Made by a program: the position numbers and the translations under genes. A stretch of 11,435 nucleotides of DNA from DATLBY01 sp035526665. GTDB lineage: Bacteria > Acidobacteriota > Terriglobia > Bryobacterales > Bryobacteraceae. Every line of letters begins with the position of its first letter. Positions within the stretch are counted from its first letter, which is position 1. The stretch is from contig DATLBY010000162.1 of assembly GCA_035526665.1 (NCBI GenBank), forward strand, positions 1-11,435, read 5' to 3'. Below the pieces are notes generated by a model. The model was not told where the DNA came from and did no database searches. It saw only the letters and a program-made list of their open reading frames with translations. This document shows, piece by piece, positions 1 to 5,856 of this stretch.

Positions 1-1
1 G

Positions 2-838
2 CAGCCGGTGCCGGCGCCTGCCTCCCTGCCGGACGATCCGAAGTCGGAAGAAGGAACCTCCGCGGCCGGTTCGCTTGCCCGGGATTGTGGAGATTTCGAT
101 AGCGCCTGCGCGTCCGGTTACACGTTCTTCCGGAGAAGCACAGGGCCGCGATCAACAGCCGATCAGACTGATGCATCTCACGAATGGATTTACATTGTCT
201 ACGACGCGACCAAGCCCGGCACCGAAGTGCCCACGGGCACGACCTATGGGTCGATCCGGGTTGGGACCGGCAGCCAATCGGGGATTTACTTCGTCCGTTA
301 TAACGGAAGCACCGGCACGGCCACGGCCCCCGCGCTGATCGATAATCAGGCAGCAGGACATCAACTTTTCCCGGACATTTCCGCCGATGGGGGCTACCTG
401 CACGCCATCTGGTGGGACAGCCGAAACGATCCCACGTACTCTCCGGCGCGCCCCATCGGCAACGATGCCGCTGGGCATACGGTAGCCTCGCTGGATGTTT
501 ATCGCGCTCAGTCCACCAGCGCGGGAACCACCTGGACTAACAAGAGTAGGGTAACGGCTCTCGCCAGCAATCCGAATTACGAGCAGTTTTCCAATCGCAC
601 CGTGCCTTTCGCGGGAGATTATCTATGGGTCTCCTCAATAGGTGCGATTGCGTTTACCACCTGGACCGACTGGCGGGATACGGTAGCCGGTACAGATCCG
701 CGGGAGCCGGCTTCCAGCGACGGAGCGGACGTGACGCAATGCCGCACCTATGACGCTGCCAGGAAAATCTGGAGCGGTGACCAATGCCCGCATGCCGGCG
801 GCCTCGATCAGAACATTTACGGGGCTCCGTTGCTATAG
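2..838 (+). CDS. Exo-alpha-sialidase/BNR-like exported protein, C-terminal part
   Basis: The reading frame is open to the left edge, so this is the 3' part of a longer gene. The GTG at position 8 is not a credible start because the frame continues upstream of it. About 278 residues are visible, ending at TAG 836-838. The segment has a beta-propeller character. Counting from the GTG codon, an IWWDSRND stretch lies at residues 134-141 and a degenerate Asp-box, STSAGTTW, at 169-176. The usual Asp of SxDxGxxW is Ser in that box. A TWTDWRD stretch follows at 218-224. Such repeats are typical of sialidase/BNR and neuraminidase-like propellers, which are often secreted. Cys residues at 27, 34, 245 and 260 would fit an extracytoplasmic protein. 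Catalytic arginines cannot be assessed from this fragment, so true sialidase activity is unproven. The gene converges on the amidohydrolase and its link to the downstream genes is unknown. Confidence 0.6.
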   Translation, partial: QPVPAPASLPDDPKSEEGTSAAGSLARDCGDFDSACASGYTFFRRSTGPRSTADQTDASHEWIYIVYDATKPGTEVPTGTTYGSIRVGTGSQSGIYFVRYNGSTGTATAPALIDNQAAGHQLFPDISADGGYLHAIWWDSRNDPTYSPARPIGNDAAGHTVASLDVYRAQSTSAGTTWTNKSRVTALASNPNYEQFSNRTVPFAGDYLWVSSIGAIAFTTWTDWRDTVAGTDPREPASSDGADVTQCRTYDAARKIWSGDQCPHAGGLDQNIYGAPLL

Positions 839-858
839 TCCTGACGGCGGAGCTTTCC

Positions 859-896
859 GCGCCCCTGGATTCCCTTACCGGGTTACTCCAGGGCGC
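859..896. terminator. Candidate bidirectional hairpin between convergent genes
   Basis: Left arm 859-869 (GCGCCCCTGGA) pairs with right arm 887-896 (TCCAGGGCGC) with one bulged C, leaving a loop of about 17 bases. A smaller 5-bp hairpin (GCGGA-GCTT-TCCGC) lies just to the left at 847-860. The larger stem spans the amidohydrolase stop codon and follows the sialidase-like stop by 20 bases, so it could end transcription from both sides. Neither strand has a clear T-run after the stem, so it is not a textbook intrinsic terminator. Confidence 0.35.
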
Positions 897-2191
897 GGGC
901 GGGAGGCTCCGCCGCCGAGAGTACCGTCCCAGCGGCGGTCGCCCTGTGACGTGTAGCGCGCGGGCAGCTTGTCCCAATCCTCGCGCGTGATTCCATTCAG
1001 ATCGTATACTACCCGCCCATTCAGCACCGTCATTTCGCACGCCAGCTTCTGGCTCCCCTTCATACGCGCGCCCATATGATCGGTGAATCCGAAGCTTCCC
1101 TTCTCCAGGCGCAGCACCGCGACGTCCGCGGGCGAGCCTACCGCCAGATTTCCCAACTCTTCCCGGCGAATCTCGCGCGCCGGATGCCACGTGGATGCCG
1201 CGATGACGTCCGGTAACGGCATTCCCAGCGCCAGAAATTTACTCATCACATTCAGCATGTCCTTCATTCCCGAGTTCATGCTACCGATGTGCAGGTCGGT
1301 GGAGATTGAATCCGGCCAAAAGCCGGCTTTAGTCAGGGGAACCGCCACTCGCCAGAGAAAGCTTCCGCCGCCGTGTCCGACGTCGAAGATAACACCACGT
1401 TTGCGACCCTGCTCCAGCCCTGGATTAGGCCTGCCGGACGCCTCCAGTTCATCCCGCAGACCCGAGTAGACGTGCGTGTAGATATCGCCGGGCCGCAGCT
1501 TCTCCGTTACGAGTTGCCGGAAGGGCCGGCGGTCCGGAAAATTGCCCCCGAAGTCAATCATCACCGGAACATTCGCGATCTTGCCTGCTTGCACCGCGCG
1601 CTCCACGGGCGTCCATTCCGGACCGGAATAGTGGGCGCACTTGATTCCCACCACCACATCTTTATTGGCCAGGACAGCCTTGGCGGTCGCCTGTGCGTCC
1701 ATGTCCTCCAGGCTGTTCTCGAATTTGCCGCCGCGCATTCCGTTGCCCACAATGTTGAGCAGCGCCAACACGCGTGTTCGTGAACGGTCGATGATGCGAT
1801 CTTTGAAATCGGCGAAGGTGCGCCAGCCGGATCCGCCGGCATCGACAATGGTGGTGACACCCACGCGAAACGTGAAGCCATCCGGATACAGGCTGTTATC
1901 GCCCGCATAGGATCCGCGTTCTCCGGTGCCTGCATACACATGGGTGTGAATGTCGATGAGTCCCGGAGTGACGTATAGCCCGGAGACGTCCACTACCTTG
2001 TGCGCGGCCGCGGGATCGATCCTGTTCTCCACCGCGGCGATCTTTCCATCCTTGATTGCGATATCCCGCACCGCATCGATTTTGCTTCTTGCATCGATTA
2101 CCCTGCCGCCGCGGAGCAGCAGATCGTAGTCCTGCGCCCATAGCGCGCCCGGAACCAATAACAACCAGAAAACCGGTTTGATCACTCGCAT
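875..2191 (-). CDS. Exported COG3964-type amidohydrolase (metal-dependent deacylase)
   Basis: This is an amidohydrolase-superfamily TIM-barrel enzyme of 438 residues with a complete set of candidate metal ligands: HTH (His82, His84), GIK (Lys184, the expected carboxylated bridging lysine), THVYSG (His240), DVGHGG (His273) and STDLH (Asp299). The closest family I recognise is COG3964 (EF0837/Atu3266 type). It is often annotated as dihydroorotase, but characterised members deacetylate acetyl-(R)-mandelate-like esters. Family members often neighbour SelA-like PLP enzymes, as here. The N-terminus MRVIKPVFWLLLVPGALWAQ is a Sec signal peptide, so the enzyme should be periplasmic. The start is uncertain. 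An in-frame ATG at 2227 adds 12 residues without a clear ribosome site. GGGAGA at 2192-2197 abuts ATG 2191 but is ideally spaced (6 bases) for GTG 2185. The true acyl substrate is unknown. Confidence 0.85.
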   Translation of the reverse strand: MRVIKPVFWLLLVPGALWAQDYDLLLRGGRVIDARSKIDAVRDIAIKDGKIAAVENRIDPAAAHKVVDVSGLYVTPGLIDIHTHVYAGTGERGSYAGDNSLYPDGFTFRVGVTTIVDAGGSGWRTFADFKDRIIDRSRTRVLALLNIVGNGMRGGKFENSLEDMDAQATAKAVLANKDVVVGIKCAHYSGPEWTPVERAVQAGKIANVPVMIDFGGNFPDRRPFRQLVTEKLRPGDIYTHVYSGLRDELEASGRPNPGLEQGRKRGVIFDVGHGGGSFLWRVAVPLTKAGFWPDSISTDLHIGSMNSGMKDMLNVMSKFLALGMPLPDVIAASTWHPAREIRREELGNLAVGSPADVAVLRLEKGSFGFTDHMGARMKGSQKLACEMTVLNGRVVYDLNGITREDWDKLPARYTSQGDRRWDGTLGGGASRPRPGVTR

Positions 2192-2227
2192 TCTCCCGAT
2201 GGTGATTGTATTCCATTTGTTTTCCAT

Positions 2228-2278
2228 GCCAAAAGAATCGGCGAACGTGATAGCATCGGCTGAACTGGAGTTTTTCTA
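2228..2278. promoter_or_regulatory. Short divergent intergenic region
   Basis: Only 51 bases (87 if the amidohydrolase starts at 2191) separate the divergent amidohydrolase and PLP-enzyme genes. Both promoters must therefore lie here or reach into the amidohydrolase 5' end. A GGAG at 2267-2270, 8 bases before ATG 2279, is a good ribosome site for the plus-strand gene. TAGCAT at 2251-2256 could be a weak -10 box, but I see no convincing -35 partner. Confidence 0.3.
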
Positions 2279-3472
2279 ATGACGCGCCGAAGAGTGTTTC
2301 TGCAACGTATCGCCTCGATGCCCATTTTGGGCGCTCTCATGCCTGCGGCCCGTGCGGCCACGGCAAAGTCACCCGATTATTTCAAGGATCTCGGAGTCCG
2401 TACTTTCATCAATGCCGCGGGCACCTACACGACGCTGAGCGCCTCGCTGATGGCGCCGGAAGCCGTGGCCGCGATTGCCGCCACGTCGAAACAGTTTGTC
2501 AACGTGATCGAGCTGCAGGACAAAGTCGGCGCGCGGATCGCCTCGATGCTGGGCTCGGAGTCCGCCATGGTAACTTCGGGAGCTGCCGGTGCGCTAACTA
2601 TTGGAACCGCCGCTTGCATTACGGGCACCGACAAGAAAGCCATTCTCCAATTGCCGGATGTGACAGGGCTAAAGAGTGAAGTCATCATTCAGAAGGCGCA
2701 TCGCTACGGCTACGACCATGCAGTAACGGCCGCCGGCGTGCGGCTGGTGGAAGTCGAGACGGCGGAGGATTTCGAACGCGCCGTGACGCCCAAGACCGCT
2801 ATGATGCTGTTCTTCTACGATGCCGAGCCAAAGGGCAAAATCAACGGAGCTGAGTGGATCGCGCTCGGAAAGAAGCGCGGCATTCCAACCTTTATCGACG
2901 CCTCCGCCGACGTTCCTCCAGTAGAAAACCTGACGCGGCTGACAAAGATGGGTTGGGACCTGATCACCTTTTCAGGCGGCAAGGGCATTCGCGGTCCGCA
3001 GAGCGCCGGGATCCTGGCGGGCCGGGCCGACCTGATTCAAGCGGCGCGCCTGAACACATCGCCCTACGGCGAGACGATCTCCCGCGGCATGAAGGTCAAC
3101 AAGGAAGAGATGGTCGGTATGCTGGTCGCCCTCGATGTCTTCATGCATAAAGATCTTGCCGCGGAAGGGAAGGAGTGGGAGCGCCGCATCCGGAGCATCG
3201 TGGGCGCCGTTCGCGATCTGCCTACCATCGAGACGTCAACCTATGTTCCGCCGATCGCGAATCACGTTCCCCACCTGAAGATCAGCTGGGATCAATCCAA
3301 AATCCGGCTCTCGCCGCCGGCGGTCATGAAGCAGTTGCGCGAAGGCCAGCCCTCCATTGAGGCCTGCCCCATGACCACCGACAAGGAACTGGTGTTTACG
3401 GTCTGGATGCTGCAGCCGGGCGAAGCCGAGATTGTGGCACAGCGTTTGCGCGCCGTTCTGAAAAGCGCTTAG
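2279..3472 (+). CDS. Tat-exported SelA-like PLP-dependent enzyme (DgaE-type family)
   Basis: This 397-residue fold-type I PLP enzyme belongs to the SelA-related family that includes D-glucosaminate-6-phosphate ammonia-lyase (DgaE). The Schiff-base lysine is Lys235 in TFSGGKGIRGPQSAG. The pyridine-nitrogen aspartate is Asp207 in TFIDASAD. A family-typical KVNKEEMVGML stretch is at 272-282. The N-terminus has a twin-arginine motif (TRRRVFLQR, residues 2-10), a hydrophobic stretch and an Ala-rich cleavage region (AARAATA, 23-29), so it should be exported folded with PLP bound. Ammonia elimination or racemisation of an amino acid or amino-sugar acid is the likely chemistry; the substrate is unknown. 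It is probably not a selenocysteine synthase: it is exported and has no selB or selC neighbour here. The start has a GGAG site 8 bases upstream. Its last 4 bases overlap the end of the opposing paralogue. Confidence 0.85.
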   Translation: MTRRRVFLQRIASMPILGALMPAARAATAKSPDYFKDLGVRTFINAAGTYTTLSASLMAPEAVAAIAATSKQFVNVIELQDKVGARIASMLGSESAMVTSGAAGALTIGTAACITGTDKKAILQLPDVTGLKSEVIIQKAHRYGYDHAVTAAGVRLVEVETAEDFERAVTPKTAMMLFFYDAEPKGKINGAEWIALGKKRGIPTFIDASADVPPVENLTRLTKMGWDLITFSGGKGIRGPQSAGILAGRADLIQAARLNTSPYGETISRGMKVNKEEMVGMLVALDVFMHKDLAAEGKEWERRIRSIVGAVRDLPTIETSTYVPPIANHVPHLKISWDQSKIRLSPPAVMKQLREGQPSIEACPMTTDKELVFTVWMLQPGEAEIVAQRLRAVLKSA

Positions 3473-5043
3473 CTGTGCCGGCGCGCCGTCCAGCGGGCGG
3501 TGCCGTATTCACCCATATTCACAACGCCCTGCATGCTATCGCCGGAGACCGTGCCCGCGAACGCATACGAGAGGCTGGTCCCTTCGATCTTCTGAGAACT
3601 GTGAAACTTCACTTCACTGGCCGCAACGGAGCCCGTTAGATCGCCCGTCAGGAACTCTCCCGAATGGGAGCCGCTAAGCAAATCCCCCTGTTGCTTCAGC
3701 GACAGCGTATGGTTCGCGGAGCCGCGCGTGAAGTCGATTTGCAAGTCCCATGCACCCTGAATCGATGCCGTTTGTCCCTGCGGCTGTTTCCGATTCTCAT
3801 ACCTGGGAGGTTTCGAGAGCACGGCGAAAAGGCGGTCGGCCACAATCTTTTCATCGCCCGGGATCATCATGTAAGGGGTAATGGATATGCTGCTGGCCAT
3901 GCGGTCCGGGCGGCTTCCGTTCGCTCCGCCCAGCACAATCCGCGGTTCAGTATCGAGCAGCACCTTGGCCAGCTCGCTCCCAGTGATCCCCAGCTTTTCA
4001 GCGTCCCATTGCACATGAAGACTGGGAGTTTTGTTCGAGAGCCCTTTGGGCAGCGTTACGTTTGTGGTGACTCCATCGATTTTCTTCACGCGATTAGCCA
4101 CGTGGTCGAGCCAGGCTTGCCATTGCCGCCACTCCGCATCGTGATCGCGCTTCTTCCAGGCTTCCACGGCCGCCAGCATTCCCATGATCTCCTCTTTGCC
4201 TACCTTGAGCGACCGGCCGAATGCATGGTGCGGGGCGCTGTTCAGCCACGCCGCCTGCAGCAGAGTTTTCTCGCCCAGCAGGATGCCGGCGGCCTGCGGC
4301 CCACGGAGACACTTGCCCCCGCTATAGGCGACGGCGGTGGCGCCGCGCTGCAGGTGCAGGTTGGGGATGGTGAGAATTTCGGCGGCCGCGTCCACCAGTA
4401 CAGGAACGTTATGACGCTTCGCCACCGCCGCTACCGCCGCCGTACCCAGCGGACCGTCATCTCCCGGTCCGGCCAGAATATAGACCATCGCGGTCCGGGG
4501 AGTGAACGCGGCTTCGAGTCCGGCTGCGTCCTTCACTTCCACGATTTTCACTCCCAGCATGCGGATGGCATGATCGTACACATTGCGTGAGTAGACGGGA
4601 ATCACCACCTCATTTTTAAGACCCGTCAGGTCCGGCAGGCGCTGCATGCGCTCGGGATTTGTGCCGGCAATGCTGGCCGACGTCATGTGCGTCATTGCCG
4701 CCGCGCAGCCGGCTGTGACGATGCCCCACGGAGCGCCCGTCAATTCCGCCAGCCGCTTGCCGACGCCGTCCATCAGTTCATCCAGTTGCACGTAGCTGCG
4801 GGATGCGGCATCCATGGCGCGCTTCACTTCGGGCAGTGATTGCGAGCCGCTGATGATGGTGAACGTACCGCGGGCATTGACGACCGGACGAACGCCTATG
4901 GACCGGTAGATGCTGTCCGCGGATTCGCCGGCCGGGGAGGGAGCCGCACCGGCGCTGCCTCTCGCAAGCGCTGAAAAGACGCCCATGAGCCCGCCCCGGC
5001 GCAAAAGCTCACGGCGTCCAAGTTGCCACAACGATTGATTCAT
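3469..5043 (-). CDS. Tat-exported SelA-like PLP enzyme with C-terminal beta domain
   Basis: This is a second SelA/DgaE-like PLP enzyme, 524 residues long and a paralogue of the convergent gene. Lys244 in AYSGGKCLRGPQAAG is the expected PLP lysine and Asp218 in VPVLVDAAAE the ring-nitrogen aspartate. The shared KVGKEEIMGML motif is at 280-290. The N-terminus (GRRELLRRGG at 9-18, then a hydrophobic stretch ending ARGSAGA) is a twin-arginine signal. The PLP-enzyme part ends near residue 410. After a Pro/Gln-rich linker (412-425), residues 427-524 form an additional Gly/Ser/Thr-rich, beta-type domain running from IQGAWDLQIDF to MGEYGTARWTARRH. That domain is absent from the neighbour and I cannot name it. 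GGAGAG lies just upstream of ATG 5043, supporting the start. It diverges from the RraA gene. Substrate unknown; a lyase is likelier than a selenium-related role. Confidence 0.85.
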   Translation of the reverse strand: MNQSLWQLGRRELLRRGGLMGVFSALARGSAGAAPSPAGESADSIYRSIGVRPVVNARGTFTIISGSQSLPEVKRAMDAASRSYVQLDELMDGVGKRLAELTGAPWGIVTAGCAAAMTHMTSASIAGTNPERMQRLPDLTGLKNEVVIPVYSRNVYDHAIRMLGVKIVEVKDAAGLEAAFTPRTAMVYILAGPGDDGPLGTAAVAAVAKRHNVPVLVDAAAEILTIPNLHLQRGATAVAYSGGKCLRGPQAAGILLGEKTLLQAAWLNSAPHHAFGRSLKVGKEEIMGMLAAVEAWKKRDHDAEWRQWQAWLDHVANRVKKIDGVTTNVTLPKGLSNKTPSLHVQWDAEKLGITGSELAKVLLDTEPRIVLGGANGSRPDRMASSISITPYMMIPGDEKIVADRLFAVLSKPPRYENRKQPQGQTASIQGAWDLQIDFTRGSANHTLSLKQQGDLLSGSHSGEFLTGDLTGSVAASEVKFHSSQKIEGTSLSYAFAGTVSGDSMQGVVNMGEYGTARWTARRHS

Positions 5044-5133
5044 GATTTCTCTCCGGTTCTAGCATCTTATCTCGAAAGCCGGCGTGCTAAATTTACAGGC
5101 ACGTCTTCTTAGACCCCGACGAAAGGAACTTAT
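5044..5133. promoter_or_regulatory. Divergent promoter region with small inverted repeat
   Basis: These 90 bases lie between the minus-strand PLP enzyme and the plus-strand RraA gene, so both promoters should be here. Toward the RraA gene, TGC-TAAATT (5085-5093) resembles an extended -10 box. It is enclosed by an inverted repeat, CGTGC (5083-5087), 11 bases, GCACG (5099-5103), which could be an operator. Toward the PLP enzyme, TAAGAT on the minus strand is a weak -10 candidate. No strong -35 box is visible for either direction. Confidence 0.3.
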
Positions 5134-5853
5134 ATGAAACGGATCTTTTGCAGCGCTGGTATCCTGGCGGTAATCATTAGCGTATGGGCGATCGCGCAAC
5201 CCGCGGGCGACCCGTTGCTGGAGGGATTGCGAACCGTGGAAGCAGCCTCCGTCGCGGACGCCATGGAACAGCTCTACGGACAGCGCTCCTATATGTCCCA
5301 CGATATGCGGCCGCTGTTCAAGACCAAATTCGCGGGACCGGCCGTCACTGTCCTGCTGAAAAAGGAGGAGCACAAAGAAGGCTCGGCCGCTTCGCAAGGT
5401 ATGCTGAACGCGATCGACGCTGCCAAGCCCGGGTCGGTGTACGTCATGGTGCTGGAGGACGGCCTGGATTACGCCGGCATAGGCGGCTTAATGGCGACTG
5501 CCATGAAATACCGCGGGCTGGCTGGAGCCGTAATTGACGCTTCCGTACGCGATACGCCGCACATCCAGAAGCTGCAGTTTCCGGTCTTTAGCCGGGGCGT
5601 TGCTCCCTCCACTACCATCAATCATTACCGCTTTGCCGGGGTCAACATTCCGGTCACATGCGCCGGCGCAAAGGTGAACCCCGATGATATTATCGTCGCC
5701 GATGAAGACGGAATCGCCGTGGTGCCGAAGGCGCATGCCGCTGAGGTACTGAAAAAAGCGCAGGAGCTGGACAACACCGAGCACACCATGATTCCATTCA
5801 TCGAGAAGTTCCGGTCCATACGCGAAGCCGTCGCCAAGTTCGGCCGGATATAG
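5134..5853 (+). CDS. Exported RraA-family protein (aldolase/decarboxylase-like)
   Basis: This 239-residue RraA-fold protein is related to 4-hydroxy-4-methyl-2-oxoglutarate (HMG) aldolase/oxaloacetate decarboxylase. Visible family signatures are the Gly-rich loop GIGGLMATAM (115-124), the substrate/metal motif VIDASVRD (133-140, with Arg139 and Asp140) and the C-terminal DDIIVADEDGIAVVP (184-198). The retained Arg-Asp pair suggests an active divalent-metal C-C lyase acting on a 2-keto acid rather than an RNase E inhibitor. Unlike the usual cytoplasmic members, it begins MKRIFCSAGILAVIISVWAIAQ, a Sec signal peptide, so it should act in the periplasm. AAAGGAAC upstream of ATG 5134 gives a good ribosome site. 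It is divergent from a PLP enzyme and ends 3 bases before the stop of the PQQ dehydrogenase gene. Which keto acid it uses is unknown. Confidence 0.85.
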   Translation: MKRIFCSAGILAVIISVWAIAQPAGDPLLEGLRTVEAASVADAMEQLYGQRSYMSHDMRPLFKTKFAGPAVTVLLKKEEHKEGSAASQGMLNAIDAAKPGSVYVMVLEDGLDYAGIGGLMATAMKYRGLAGAVIDASVRDTPHIQKLQFPVFSRGVAPSTTINHYRFAGVNIPVTCAGAKVNPDDIIVADEDGIAVVPKAHAAEVLKKAQELDNTEHTMIPFIEKFRSIREAVAKFGRI

Positions 5854-5856
5854 CCT

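Noticed and set aside
875..2227. Dihydroorotase or D-aminoacylase annotation for the amidohydrolase
   Set aside because: The metal motifs are common to the whole superfamily. The signal peptide and the SelA-like neighbour fit COG3964 better, and no pyrimidine genes are nearby.
3664..4590. A 308-codon open frame on the plus strand
   Set aside because: It is antisense to the SelA-like enzyme. Its translation is Arg/His-rich with no recognisable motif, typical of a GC-rich shadow frame.
2279..5043. Selenocysteine synthase (SelA) function for the two PLP enzymes
   Set aside because: Both carry Tat export signals and no selB, selC or selD gene is in the window. The sequences fit the SelA-related DgaE-like family better.
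5134..5853. Regulator of RNase E activity (RraA in the strict sense)
   Set aside because: The protein has a Sec signal peptide and keeps the aldolase-type Arg-Asp motif, so an exported keto-acid lyase is likelier than a cytoplasmic RNase inhibitor.
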